A stretch of 64,000 nt of DNA from Vibrio echinoideorum. Lineage in GTDB: Bacteria; Pseudomonadota; Gammaproteobacteria; Enterobacterales; Vibrionaceae. A model generated the notes under the pieces. That model was not told the DNA's origin and ran no database searches. It saw only the letters and a program-made list of their open reading frames with translations. Position 1 is the first letter of the stretch, and every line of letters begins with the position of its first letter. Location: positions 806,001-870,000 of the forward strand of contig NZ_AP025483.1 in assembly GCF_024347455.1 (NCBI RefSeq), written 5' to 3'. The translations under genes were made by a program, and so were the position numbers. This document shows, in pieces, positions 50,673-60,504 of this stretch.

Positions 50673-50702
50673 ATTCTAACAGGGCTTGATTACCAAGAGC
50701 AA
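50673..50702 (-). promoter_or_regulatory. Putative purM promoter
   Basis: On the minus strand TTGCTC (complement of 50697-50702) and TAGAAT (complement of 50673-50678) are 18 bases apart. The -35 overlaps the PurR palindrome, which fits repression by steric block. Confidence 0.6.
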
Positions 50703-50710
50703 ACGTTTGC
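50699..50710. promoter_or_regulatory. PurR operator between purM and upp
   Basis: The perfect palindrome gcaaacgtttgc is the core of the PurR consensus ACGCAAACGTTTGCGT. It lies 68 bases upstream of purM on its -35 element. PurR with hypoxanthine or guanine would repress purMN; effect on upp is less certain because its TATAAT lies 51 bases away. Confidence 0.88.
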
Positions 50711-50760
50711 GCGGTTTTTTTTATTAGAATAAAGATTCTGAAATAACCACACAGTTCGTG

Positions 50761-50766
50761 TATAAT
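50761..50766 (+). promoter_or_regulatory. Putative upp -10 element
   Basis: A consensus TATAAT 35 bases before the upp ATG. The matching -35 is weak (near 50736-50741). Confidence 0.5.
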
Positions 50767-50800
50767 CTACAGGTTTGTTTAAATATTGCCGGAGTTGGAA

Positions 50801-51427
50801 ATGAAAGTTGTTGAAGTGAAACACCCGCTAGTAAAACATAAAATTGGCCTGATGCGTGAAGGTGACATTAGCACTAAGCGTTTTCGTGAGCTAGCGACAG
50901 AAGTGGGTAGCCTTCTAACATACGAAGCGACATCAGACTTTGAAACTGAGCGTGTAACTATTAATGGTTGGAACGGTCCAGTAGAAGTTGACCAAATTAA
51001 GGGTAAAAAAGTAACAGTAGTGCCAATTCTACGTGCTGGTTTAGGCATGATGGACGGTGTTCTAGAGCACATCCCAAGTGCGCGTATCAGCGTCGTGGGT
51101 ATCTACCGTGACGAAGAAACGCTTGAACCAGTACCATACTTCAACAAGCTTGCATCTAACATCGACGAGCGTATTGCTCTCGTTGTAGACCCAATGCTTG
51201 CGACGGGTGGTTCTATGATTGCTACTATCGATCTTATGAAAGAGAAAGGTTGTAAGCACTTTAAGATTCTTGTGCTTGTTGCTGCGCCTGAAGGTATTGC
51301 TGCTCTAGAAAAAGCGCACCCAGACGTTGAGCTATACACGGCTGCAATCGATGAGAAGCTAAACGACAAGGGCTACATTGTTCCTGGTCTTGGCGATGCT
51401 GGTGATAAGATCTTCGGTACTAAGTAA
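50801..51427 (+). CDS. upp: Uracil phosphoribosyltransferase
   Basis: 208 residues (E. coli 208) from the ATG at 50801, with GGAG at 50791-50794. A TTG-based extension of five codons is rejected. It salvages uracil to UMP with PRPP. Motifs: [56 protein letters not shown], the PRPP loop [11 protein letters not shown] (about residues 130-140) and [18 protein letters not shown]. The permease gene uraA is next to it, convergent. Confidence 0.99.
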   Translation: MKVVEVKHPLVKHKIGLMREGDISTKRFRELATEVGSLLTYEATSDFETERVTINGWNGPVEVDQIKGKKVTVVPILRAGLGMMDGVLEHIPSARISVVGIYRDEETLEPVPYFNKLASNIDERIALVVDPMLATGGSMIATIDLMKEKGCKHFKILVLVAAPEGIAALEKAHPDVELYTAAIDEKLNDKGYIVPGLGDAGDKIFGTK

Positions 51428-51494
51428 TTAGGTTTCGGTTTAAGTTCATTTAAATAGTGATTTAAACTTTACCTGCTTAATTAGCCGTATAAAT

Positions 51495-51527
51495 AAAAGG
51501 GAGAGCATTCGATGCTCTCCCTTTTTT
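51495..51527. terminator. Bidirectional terminator between upp and uraA
   Basis: aaaagggagagcat pairs with atgctctccctttt around a three-base loop, with T-run on both strands. Confidence 0.9.
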
Positions 51528-51573
51528 GATCTTGTTAGGTTGTGATTCTTTTGAATCCAGCCTTATCGATAAA

Positions 51574-52812
51574 TTAATCGATTTGAGCTTTGTCTACTAC
51601 GGTGTTGTCGCCTAATTCTTCAGGAAGGACTAGGTTAAGTAGAATCGCTACGATACCGCACAAGCTTACGCCTTGTAGGCTAAAGTCGCCGATGCCAAAT
51701 GCCATGCCGCCGATACCGAAGACCAACGTAATACCCACAATCACAAGGTTGCGTGATTTGTGTAGGTCAACTTTATTCTGAATTAGCGTGTTTAAGCCTA
51801 CCGTTGCGATTGAACCAAACAGTAGAATCATGATACCGCCCATTACAGGAACTGGGATCGTTTGAAGTAGTGCGCCTAGCTTACCAACCAATGCTAAAAC
51901 AATGGCTGTTACCGCAGCCCAAGTCATGATCACAGGGTTGAATGCTTTAGTCAGCATTACAGCACCTGTTACTTCACTGTAAGTTGTATTGGGTGGCGCA
52001 CCCAGCATAGAAGCTGCAATCGTTGCTACACCGTCGCCAGCAATAGTGCGGTGTAAACCTGGTTTCTTAAGGTAGTCTTTACCGGTTACGTTAGAGATAG
52101 CAAGCATATCGCCCACGTGCTCAACGGCTGGCGCAATTGCAACAAACACCATAAAGAAGATAGCGTTGATGTTGAATTCTGGTGCAGTGAAGTTTGGTAG
52201 TGCTAACCAAGCTGCTTGAGCTACGGGGGTAAAATCAACTACGCCGTATACCAAGCTCGTTACATAACCCGCTACAATGCCACCAAAGATTGGTAATAGT
52301 TTAAGGAAGCCTTTCGAGAATACACTGATGACAATAGTCACTAGTAATGAAATAGACGAGATCCATAACGCTGCGTCTGCATCGATAAGTTGAACCGCAC
52401 CATCGCCAGTTTTACCTAGCGCCATGTTTACCGCAACAGGTGCAAGGCCTAAACCGATCACCATAATCACAGGGCCAACCACGACGGGTGGAAGCAGTTT
52501 ATGGATGAAGGCTACACCACGCACTTTAATCAATACACCCATTAACACATACACAACACCTGCTGCCATTAGGCCGCCCATGGTTGCACCTACACCCCAA
52601 GTTTGAATACCAAACATGATAGGCGCGATGAATGCAAAAGAAGACGCTAAGAAGATTGGCACTGAACGGCGTGTAATAAGTTGAAATAAAAGGGTACCGA
52701 TACCCGCGCCAAAGAGTGCAACGTTGGGATCGAGCCCAGTCAGTAGCGGCACTAATACAAGTGCACCAAAAGCTACAAACAGCATTTGCGCACCTTGCAG
52801 AGCATTCTTCAT
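51574..52812 (-). CDS. uraA: Uracil permease
   Basis: 412 residues of the nucleobase-ascorbate transporter (NCS2) family with about 12-14 hydrophobic helices. It imports uracil with protons. Motifs: ALQGAQMLFVAFGALVLVPLLTGLDPNVALFGAGIGTLLFQLIT, VGPVIMVIGLGLAPVAVNMAL, the substrate-site FVAIAPAVEHVGDMLAISNVTGKDYLKKPGLHRTIAGDGVATI with the conserved Glu-His, and GAPPNTTYSEVTGAVMLTKAFNP (NAT signature region). Context with upp confirms pyrimidine salvage. Confidence 0.95.
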   Translation of the reverse strand: MKNALQGAQMLFVAFGALVLVPLLTGLDPNVALFGAGIGTLLFQLITRRSVPIFLASSFAFIAPIMFGIQTWGVGATMGGLMAAGVVYVLMGVLIKVRGVAFIHKLLPPVVVGPVIMVIGLGLAPVAVNMALGKTGDGAVQLIDADAALWISSISLLVTIVISVFSKGFLKLLPIFGGIVAGYVTSLVYGVVDFTPVAQAAWLALPNFTAPEFNINAIFFMVFVAIAPAVEHVGDMLAISNVTGKDYLKKPGLHRTIAGDGVATIAASMLGAPPNTTYSEVTGAVMLTKAFNPVIMTWAAVTAIVLALVGKLGALLQTIPVPVMGGIMILLFGSIATVGLNTLIQNKVDLHKSRNLVIVGITLVFGIGGMAFGIGDFSLQGVSLCGIVAILLNLVLPEELGDNTVVDKAQID

Positions 52813-53090
52813 GTTATGTCCTTAAAAATGGTCGTTATATGAAAAGTGAAAAATAAAATTCGCGGGATTCTATCACTTAGCAATCGATTGCCACACCAAA
52901 TAGATCAAATTTATTTATCTTAGTGATGTTTTATCTCTTTCAAAGCAAGAAAAATTCAGTTTTGAAGTGAACGAATTATCATGGCTAGGTGATATTTTGT
53001 GGTTATTAAACACAGTGAGCGCTATCGACCTTGCCCCACAATCCATAGTTGCTTATCATCTAGGCACAAGATTTGAATATTAGGATCAGT

Positions 53091-54377
53091 ATGCGCTACA
53101 TAGCATTGTTGTTAATGGCACTATTAGCCTCTCCGAGTTATGCATTAACTCAAGTAGATATCTTTAGTGCTGAAGTTGCGATTAACGCTGAAAACAAACA
53201 GCCAGAACAAGTGGCAAGAAATACCGGTATGGAACAGGTGTTGATTCGAGCGACTGGCCAAACCGATGTTGCTTCGAATGAAACCATTCAAAAGGCGATG
53301 CGTAAAAGTTCGCAGTACATGTCTCAAATGAGTTTTGGTGAAAGCAATGACCAAGCAACATTGCGCATGCGTTTTAACGGTGCTCAAATCCGTTCTCTAT
53401 TGACCCAAGCACAATTACCGTACTGGCCTGATACTCGTTCAAACATTCTTGTTTGGCTGGTAGAAGAGGATAACTACGACAAGAATATAGTATGGGAACA
53501 CTCTAACTCTCAGTTGGCTTCTGGCTTACAAGCGAATGCAAAAGAGCGAGGTTTACCACTGACACTACCTGTTGGGGATTTTGACGATATTACGGGTATT
53601 GCGACGTCTGATTTGTGGGGCAGCTTCGTCACGCCAATCAGCAAAGCGAGTCAACGTTACCCTGTTGATGCCGTATTGGTGATAAAAGCTCAATCTTCAG
53701 GATTGCGTTGGACTTTGTATGATCAAAAGCCAAGTCAATTGACGAGTGCACCAACATCACCAGTAAGTGGTTCTTTATCGGGTAACAGCGCGACGACTTC
53801 TAAGAAGTTAGTTGACCAAATCAGTAACTACTACGCAGGTAAGAGTGCTGTCACTGTAGCCAGTGAATCATCAGAGTCTATTTTAACGCAGTTTATTAGC
53901 CTGAATAACGCTCAGGACTTCTTCAAACTGGAGAATTCACTTAAGCGTCTAAATTCAGTTGCAAGCTTAGATATTCTGAAGATTCAAAATAATGAAGTTA
54001 CGTTCCGAATTCACTTATTGTCGACTCAACAAGAGTTTGAGCAAGAGGTTGAAAGCATTCGTCAAATAGCGAAGGTTGAAGAGTCTTACATTGAACCTGA
54101 AGTGAGCCCTGAATTTGAAACGCAAGACAACACCATGTCTGTAGGCGATGATTCAGCAGCTGCTACTGATGCGACAGTGAACAATGACGCAGAAGCGACG
54201 GCTAACGAAGCGGACTCAAGTATTCAAGTCATCAAAGGTAGCGAGTTATCAACTGAAGCGGATGTTGAGCTAACGAACACGTCTGACGTAACGCTAGAAG
54301 AATCTGACGCTGTAGAACTAACAGCTACTGCACCAGTGCATGCTAAGCCAAGCTTAGTATACGAATGGGTTCGCTAG
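53091..54377 (+). CDS. DUF2066 domain protein (exported)
   Basis: 428 residues from the ATG at 53091, with AGGA six bases before it; a TTG six codons upstream is rejected. A signal peptide (about residues 1-19, ASPSYA before LTQVD) precedes the DUF2066 region (about 20-330), with VDIFSAEVAINAENKQPEQVARNTGMEQVLIRATGQTDVASNETI, LPYWPDTRSNILVWLVEED and a later low-complexity Ser/Thr segment. Residues 340-415 are highly acidic and low complexity. The C-terminus LVYEWVR is abrupt. Function unknown. It is divergent from uraA and convergent with DUF2069. Confidence 0.85.
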   Translation: MRYIALLLMALLASPSYALTQVDIFSAEVAINAENKQPEQVARNTGMEQVLIRATGQTDVASNETIQKAMRKSSQYMSQMSFGESNDQATLRMRFNGAQIRSLLTQAQLPYWPDTRSNILVWLVEEDNYDKNIVWEHSNSQLASGLQANAKERGLPLTLPVGDFDDITGIATSDLWGSFVTPISKASQRYPVDAVLVIKAQSSGLRWTLYDQKPSQLTSAPTSPVSGSLSGNSATTSKKLVDQISNYYAGKSAVTVASESSESILTQFISLNNAQDFFKLENSLKRLNSVASLDILKIQNNEVTFRIHLLSTQQEFEQEVESIRQIAKVEESYIEPEVSPEFETQDNTMSVGDDSAAATDATVNNDAEATANEADSSIQVIKGSELSTEADVELTNTSDVTLEESDAVELTATAPVHAKPSLVYEWVR

Positions 54378-54417
54378 TGATTGTCTTCTGACATGACCGA
54401 TTGAAATGAATTTATGA

Positions 54418-54455
54418 AAAAAAGCCCTGCTAGAGTAATCTCGCAGGGCTTTTTG
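54418..54455. terminator. Bidirectional terminator between DUF2066 and DUF2069 genes
   Basis: aaaaagccctgc pairs with gcagggcttttt around a 12-base loop; A-run and T-run flank it. Confidence 0.88.
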
Positions 54456-54506
54456 TTTATTGTCACTATTTTCTATTGGTACTAGCTCAGGACAACCTAA
54501 TCTAGG

Positions 54507-55540
<1,034 letters not shown>

Positions 55541-55891
55541 TTACAGGATCTCTAATACTTGCTCTGGTGGACGACCAATCTTTGCTTTGTTGTTAGCAAC
55601 AACAACTGGGCGTTCAAACAGTTTTGGATTAGTAGCCATTGCTGAGAAAAGATCCTCATCAGTCACCGATGCATCGCCAAGGTTTGCGTCTTTGTAATCC
55701 GCTTCTTTGGTGCGCATCATGTCTCGAACGCTGTCAAAACCTAGTTGAGAGAAAAGTACTTTAAGTTGCTCAACAGTGAGTGGAGTGTGTAGGTACTTGA
55801 TAACCTCTGGCTGTACGCCGTTTGCTTCAAGTAGTTCTAGGGTTTGACGGCTTTTTGAGCAGCGTGGGTTATGGTAAATCACGACAGACAT
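55541..55891 (-). CDS. yfgD: ArsC/YfgD-family reductase-like protein
   Basis: 116 residues with thioredoxin-fold ArsC layout: VIYHNPRCSKSRQTLELLEANGVQPEVIKYLHTPLTVEQLKVLFSQLG and later MATNPKLFERPVVVANNKAKIGRPPEQVLEIL. The motif is NPRCSKSR, where true arsenate reductases have NPxCGTSR. It therefore fits the YfgD subgroup next to bepA, of which the role is not firmly known, better than a real arsenate detoxification enzyme; no ars operon is near. Catalytic Cys at residue 11. It lies downstream of the bepA-like gene, as yfgD does in E. coli. Confidence 0.88.
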   Translation of the reverse strand: MSVVIYHNPRCSKSRQTLELLEANGVQPEVIKYLHTPLTVEQLKVLFSQLGFDSVRDMMRTKEADYKDANLGDASVTDEDLFSAMATNPKLFERPVVVANNKAKIGRPPEQVLEIL

Positions 55892-56015
55892 GGTTCTTCC
55901 TCATTATTATTTTTTATTTAAATTTTTAGTTGAAGCCATCCGAGTGGCTTTTCCACTGTTTAATGTTGAGCTTTCTTTCTTATTTCAATGACAGAGTTAC
56001 TGCTAGCAAATAGAT

Positions 56016-57470
56016 TTATTGCAGCGACAAGAAACGCTCGCGCTGAATCATTAACTGATCAATTCGTGCGTCGTAACGTGCTTGTTTCAGGCTGCCTAGT
56101 TCTGCGATTTGACTAGCCTGCGTATAGTACTGAATCGCTTTGTTCCAATTGGCTTGCAGTGCCAAGATTTCTGCGCGAGCGGCAAGATCTTCGTCGCTAT
56201 TACCAAGGCTAGTATTTACCTTTGAAAGTAGGTGCCAGCCATTGGTGTCGTTCGGGTTATCGTGTGTGTAACGTTGCAACACGCGAACGGCTTCTTGTAG
56301 ATCTTCGTTTTCAATCAGTGCGTTGGCGTAGTTGATGGTCAGTACCGAGTTATTTGGTTGACGACTCAGTGCAGACTTTAGTTCTTTAATCGCAATTTCA
56401 GGTTGTTTCTGTTCAATGTGCAGATCCGAAATCGCATCCAAATAAAACAGATTGGTCGGGTCGCTATTGATGAGCTTGGTCAGAATAGGTTCTGCTTTAT
56501 CCAGTTTTTTGGAATCTAGGTAAACCAACGCCTGGCCATACTCTAGTGATGGTACTAGTGCTTTAGGTGCTTTCTTTAGTTGGCGTGCAAACCAGTCGAG
56601 AGCAGCATCGTTATTAATGCCGGCATACCGCGCGACAATGCGGGCTCTCGCTAGGTGGTAGTCTAGCGAAGGTGCCAGTTTAAGTGGCGGATAGCTACGA
56701 GCACGAGCACGTGAATCTGTGATTCGATCTTCTGGTAATGGGTGAGTGAGCAGCATTGGTGGTGGTGTGCTGGCATAACGGTATTCATCAGCTAGGCGAC
56801 CGAAGAAGCGTGGCATGGCATTCACATCAAATCCTGCCTTTGCAAGGGTGTTGATGCCAAAGCGATCCGCTTCTTTTTCATTGCTACGAGTGTAGTTGAT
56901 CTGGCTCTGCATGTTACCTGCGGTTGTGGCCGTTAGAGCTGCAATACCGGCTTCAGGTGCTGCAATAGCCAATAATACAGAGGCCGCTAGCGCTGCGATG
57001 GTCGCTGGAGAACGACGCGCTTGATCTTCCATACTACGCGCTAAGTGACGCTGCGTAACGTGTGCGATTTCGTGCGCCAATACCGAAGCCAGTTCACTTT
57101 CAGATTGTGCATGGAGGAAGAGTCCTGAGTGCAACGCAACATAACCACCAAAGAAAGCGAAGGCGTTGATATTGCGGTCTCGAATCATAAAGAACTGAAA
57201 GGGGGTCTTTACGTCGTTGGCATTCGCCACAAGGCGATGGCCAAGTGTATCAATATACTGGTTTAATACAGGGTCGTTAACGATGGGCTGGCTGCTTCTA
57301 ATGATGCGCATATAGGCATCACCATAGATAAGTTCTTGGTCGATAGTGAGTGTGCCGCCAGCAGCGGTTCCGATATCCGGTAGCTCCAAACCATTGGTGT
57401 TTGCCAAGGTTGGGGTACTTAATGTAGCTGCGATGCATAAGCAAGCAATTGAACGAGCGCGTTTAAACAT
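56016..57470 (-). CDS. bepA: BepA-like periplasmic M48 metalloprotease with TPR repeats
   Basis: 484 residues from the ATG at 57470. Extending the frame by 17 codons gives no ribosome-binding site and an odd N-terminus; GGAGT is 14 bases before the chosen ATG. A signal peptide (about residues 1-24) precedes the M48 domain. The zinc motif HEIAH is in SELASVLAHEIAHVTQRHLARS (about 118-139) with the third ligand Glu in NEKEADRFGINTL. TPR-like helices (about 290-480; FYLDAISDLHIEQKQPEIAI and so on) form the C-terminal half. BepA cuts stalled LptD and BAM substrates and helps LptD disulfide exchange in the outer-membrane quality control, normally under sigma-E. Confidence 0.94.
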   Translation of the reverse strand: MFKRARSIACLCIAATLSTPTLANTNGLELPDIGTAAGGTLTIDQELIYGDAYMRIIRSSQPIVNDPVLNQYIDTLGHRLVANANDVKTPFQFFMIRDRNINAFAFFGGYVALHSGLFLHAQSESELASVLAHEIAHVTQRHLARSMEDQARRSPATIAALAASVLLAIAAPEAGIAALTATTAGNMQSQINYTRSNEKEADRFGINTLAKAGFDVNAMPRFFGRLADEYRYASTPPPMLLTHPLPEDRITDSRARARSYPPLKLAPSLDYHLARARIVARYAGINNDAALDWFARQLKKAPKALVPSLEYGQALVYLDSKKLDKAEPILTKLINSDPTNLFYLDAISDLHIEQKQPEIAIKELKSALSRQPNNSVLTINYANALIENEDLQEAVRVLQRYTHDNPNDTNGWHLLSKVNTSLGNSDEDLAARAEILALQANWNKAIQYYTQASQIAELGSLKQARYDARIDQLMIQRERFLSLQ

Positions 57471-57648
57471 ATTAGTCAGTAATACTCCGTTTCTTCTGAC
57501 AGTAAGACAAGTGCAATGCAAATTGGTTCTTGATCTGATTTAACCTTTGCCAAGTACGTGCGCTATCATAAAGGAAGATGAATGAATGATGGCGCGTTTT
57601 GAAAAACAGATTACAATACGACCCTTATAATAAGCATCGAGCTCCAGA

Positions 57649-57888
57649 ATGACACCTAATATTCTAGATTTACGCCAAGAGCGATGTCCAATGGCATTAT
57701 TATTAGCCAAGCGTCACAGTGTAAAGTTAGAAGTAGGGCAATCATTGTCAATTTATGTCTCTGACCACAGCTCGATGAAAGATATTGTTAGTTTTTTGTC
57801 TAAGCAAGCTTACGTCGTCGTTATAGATGCTTGTTCTAGTTATCATCACCTCCTCGTCACTAAAAAGGAATTGCAGTCAGATGCTTGA
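57649..57888 (+). CDS. TusA/SirA-like protein with altered CPxP motif
   Basis: 79 residues with the TusA fold (alpha/beta sandwich), opening NILDLRQERCPMALLLAKRHSV. Typical TusA proteins have RCPEPV in this place: a CPxP motif that carries a persulfide. Here it is CPMA, so the cysteine (residue 14) is kept and the second proline lost. The role is uncertain: it may be a sulfur carrier or just structural. Its stop overlaps the start of the permease-like gene by eight bases (ATGCTTGA), as in many gammaproteobacteria. Confidence is good for family and low for activity. Confidence 0.82.
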   Translation: MTPNILDLRQERCPMALLLAKRHSVKLEVGQSLSIYVSDHSSMKDIVSFLSKQAYVVVIDACSSYHHLLVTKKELQSDA

Positions 57889-58957
57889 AATGGTCAATCG
57901 TTGGTATAAACGACGTTTCTCTGATCCCGATGCTGTCAGTTTGGTTGCCATCATTCTCTTCGGCTTTATTACGATCTATTTCTTCGGTCATTTAATTGCG
58001 CCACTCTTGGTTGCGATTGTATTGGCGTATTTATTAGAGTGGCCCGTTACCCAACTTCAACGACTTGGTGTGCCAAGAACGCCTTCGGTGATGTTGGTTA
58101 TCATGATGTTCTTTAGCCTGATGTTGTTTGCGTTGTTTGGTTTAGTACCAACGATTTGGGAACAAGTGGGTAACCTTATTAATGACATTCCGAGTATGTA
58201 CGGGAGTTTGCAAAAATTCATTGCGACGATTCCAGATCGTTACCCAGAATTAGCTAATCTACAGATTGTTGAATCGGTGATGTCGAACGCGAAAAACAAA
58301 GCTCTAGGCTTTGGTGAAAGTGTTGTTAAAGGTTCTTTAGCTTCATTAGTGAGTTTGGCTACGCTTGCGGTTTATCTGATTCTTGTACCTCTGCTGATCT
58401 TCTTCTTACTGAAAGATAAAGAAGAGATGATCAACATGGCGAGTGGCGTACTACCAAAGAACCGACGTTTAGCGACTAAGGTTTGGGTTGAGATGAACCA
58501 ACAAATCTCTAACTACATTCGCGGTAAAGTGTTAGAGATTCTAATCGTCGGTGGTGTCAGCTACGTGACCTTCGCGATTCTGGATTTACGTTATTCTGCA
58601 TTGCTGGCTGTAGCGGTTGGTTTCTCGGTGTTGATCCCGTATATCGGTGCTGCTGCGGTGACTGTACCTGTCGCCATTGTGGGCTTGTTCCAATGGGGGC
58701 TTGAGCCTCAATTCTACTGGCTACTAGTTTCATACGGCATAATTCAAGCGCTAGATGGCAACGTGTTAGTGCCTGTTCTGTTCTCTGAAGCGGTGAACCT
58801 TCATCCTGTCGCAATTATTGTTGCGGTATTAGTCTTTGGTGGATTGTGGGGATTCTGGGGCGTATTCTTTGCCATCCCACTTGCGACCTTAGTGAAAGCG
58901 GTTTGGAATGCTTTGCCAAGCCACGCACTAGACGATGACCTCGAACATCAATCGTAG
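57881..58957 (+). CDS. perM: PerM/YfgO, AI-2E (UPF0118) family membrane protein
   Basis: 358 residues from the ATG at 57881 with AAGGAA at 57865-57870; an earlier in-frame start lies inside the TusA-like gene. About eight hydrophobic segments. Family features include HLIAPLLVAIVLAYLLEWPVTQLQRLGVPRTPSVMLVIMMF in the N-terminal part and GVSYVTFAILDLRYSALLAVAVGFSVLIPYIGAAAVTVPVAIVGL and LVPVLFSEAVNLHPVAIIVAVLVFGGLWGFWGVFFAIPLATL near the C-terminus. Members are linked with AI-2 export (TqsA), Na+/H+ exchange or, in E. coli, as the permease PerM. The substrate cannot be decided here. It is next to bepA in E. coli too (yfgO). Confidence 0.9.
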   Translation: MLEMVNRWYKRRFSDPDAVSLVAIILFGFITIYFFGHLIAPLLVAIVLAYLLEWPVTQLQRLGVPRTPSVMLVIMMFFSLMLFALFGLVPTIWEQVGNLINDIPSMYGSLQKFIATIPDRYPELANLQIVESVMSNAKNKALGFGESVVKGSLASLVSLATLAVYLILVPLLIFFLLKDKEEMINMASGVLPKNRRLATKVWVEMNQQISNYIRGKVLEILIVGGVSYVTFAILDLRYSALLAVAVGFSVLIPYIGAAAVTVPVAIVGLFQWGLEPQFYWLLVSYGIIQALDGNVLVPVLFSEAVNLHPVAIIVAVLVFGGLWGFWGVFFAIPLATLVKAVWNALPSHALDDDLEHQS

Positions 58958-59015
58958 CCATGAAGCGTAGGCCTGCACACCAATAGCAATTGAACTTGCT
59001 ATCAATTTGAATAAT

Positions 59016-59053
59016 TAAAAAAAGGCCGAATATCCATGATATTCGGCCTTTTG
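59016..59053. terminator. Bidirectional terminator between perM and bcp
   Basis: ggccgaatat pairs with atattcggcc around a five-base loop, with A-run to the left and T-run to the right. Confidence 0.9.
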
Positions 59054-59105
59054 CATTTGTTTTAATTAGTCGTGAATTTAAACAATCAACTCACCAACAT
59101 CGATA

Positions 59106-59576
59106 TTAAGCGTCTTGATTAAAGTAATCTAGAACCACTTCGTGGTGAGTTTTAGTCTTGAACTTGTTGAAAACGTGTTCAATTTGACCTTCTTCATCGA
59201 TCAGGAAGCTAATACGGTGTAGACCGTCATAGACTTTGCCCATGAATTTTTTCTCACCCCAAACCCCAAACTGTTCAGCAACGCTGTGGTCTTCATCAGA
59301 TAGCAGTGTGAAGTTCAGAGATTTCTTCTCAACGAAGTTTGGTAGGCGTTTTACTGGATCAACACTTACACCCAAAACGACAACGTTAAGATCGTCAAGT
59401 TGTGCCTTGATATCACGCAGGCCTTCAGCTTGTACAATACAACCAGGGGTCATTGCTTTTGGGTAAAAGTAGAAAAGTACCTTTTTACCTTTGAAGTCAT
59501 CAAGAGATACGATATTGCCATCTTGATCGGGAAGAGAAAAAGCAGGTGCTGGAACACCAGCTGTCAGCGTATTCAT
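59106..59576 (-). CDS. bcp: Peroxiredoxin Bcp, single-cysteine form
   Basis: 156 residues (E. coli 156). It reduces peroxides and alkyl hydroperoxides by a thiol mechanism. The peroxidatic Cys is residue 46 in YPKAMTPGCIVQAEGLRD. E. coli Bcp has TPGCTVQACGLRD with a resolving Cys five residues on; here it is Glu51. The translated protein has no other cysteine at all. It should therefore act as a one-Cys enzyme that needs an external thiol or glutaredoxin/thioredoxin directly. The rest is normal (APAFSLPDQDG, VLGVSVDPVKRL, FTLLSDEDHSVAEQFGVWGEKKFMGKVYDGLHRISFLID). It is downstream of gcvR with 12 bases between, as in E. coli. Confidence 0.95.
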   Translation of the reverse strand: MNTLTAGVPAPAFSLPDQDGNIVSLDDFKGKKVLFYFYPKAMTPGCIVQAEGLRDIKAQLDDLNVVVLGVSVDPVKRLPNFVEKKSLNFTLLSDEDHSVAEQFGVWGEKKFMGKVYDGLHRISFLIDEEGQIEHVFNKFKTKTHHEVVLDYFNQDA

Positions 59577-59588
59577 GACATTTCCTTT

Positions 59589-60131
59589 TTAAAGACTGTT
59601 TTTAATAAAATTGAGCGAGCCTTGGACTGATAGGCTCTGACACAGCGAATTGAATTCTTCTTGTAGCTGCATCAAGTTACATTCTGATTGCACAGAAGCG
59701 GTAATAGAGATATGGAATTGGTCGTTATCGAGCTGAACCTTGGACTTATTGATGGTTTGTGCGCTCAGTGAGTTGAGGCCGATGTTACGGTCGGCAAAGA
59801 ACTGAGTGAACTGTTCGGTAAGGCCGATTTTATCGTCTGACTCAACGAATACCTCTGCAGTGTAGGAGTTCTCAATAACATCATGAGTTGAGGTTCGCTT
59901 CATTATTGTAATCAAGTCGTGCTCTTGGCCAAGCAAGGGCAGAGTTGTTTCAACGCGGGTGATGTTGTTTGCCTTTCCAGACAGCAGCATGATAAGCGTA
60001 AATTCTTCGCCAAATAGGGCGATACGGCTATCAATAATGTTACAGCCTGATTGGGTGACTAAATGTACCACTTGGTTACAAACACCTGGGCGATCAGTTC
60101 CCACAGCTGTGATTACTAGATGTTGAGTCAT
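59589..60131 (-). CDS. gcvR: Glycine cleavage system regulator GcvR (tandem ACT domains)
   Basis: 180 residues with two ACT domains (about residues 3-80 and 90-172), as in GcvR. In E. coli GcvR binds GcvA and keeps gcvTHP off in the absence of glycine. Motifs: HLVITAVGTDRPGVCNQVVHLVTQSGCNIIDSRIALFGEEFTLIMLLSG and AEVFVESDDKIGLTEQFTQFFADRNIGLNSLSAQTI. No DNA-binding domain. It is followed 12 bases later by bcp and is divergent from dapA, matching E. coli order. Confidence 0.93.
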   Translation of the reverse strand: MTQHLVITAVGTDRPGVCNQVVHLVTQSGCNIIDSRIALFGEEFTLIMLLSGKANNITRVETTLPLLGQEHDLITIMKRTSTHDVIENSYTAEVFVESDDKIGLTEQFTQFFADRNIGLNSLSAQTINKSKVQLDNDQFHISITASVQSECNLMQLQEEFNSLCQSLSVQGSLNFIKNSL

Positions 60132-60504
60132 AAAATCACGTCTCTATATATTCCATTGATGCATGCATGTTAGCACAGTTAGAACGAGGAATAAGCGTGT
60201 GAACGGGGCTTTTTATGAGGCGCTTCGCTTCTAATGCGCCGTAAATGATAGGAATATCTAGAGCGTGAAAAACAAGAAATTGAAGATAGGGCACAGCTTA
60301 CTTGCTACTGACATCTAGCAATGCGGTATCCGCTAGATTGAACGCAGGTTACCCAAATTTTAGGTCGAACGCTGTTATAAGTCGTTTTACCTCAAACATA
60401 CGACAATATTTAATGCAGATGTTGCCAGTAAGCCACTTTAATGTCTTGTGTTTATTGATTGGCTTACAGTAACATGCAAAAAGAATAAATTAAGGGAGAT
60501 AGAC
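60132..60504. other. Divergent intergenic region, gcvR to dapA
   Basis: 373 bases that must contain both promoters. I see short inverted repeats (ggcgc..gcgcc near 60218-60240, and tctagc..gctaga near 60315-60338) but no T-run, so no clear sRNA terminator. No gene is supported. Confidence 0.55.

Noticed and set aside
55541..55891. Arsenic resistance gene
   Set aside because: ArsC-like, but the motif is NPRCSKSR, no ars operon is near, and the position next to bepA points to the YfgD subgroup.
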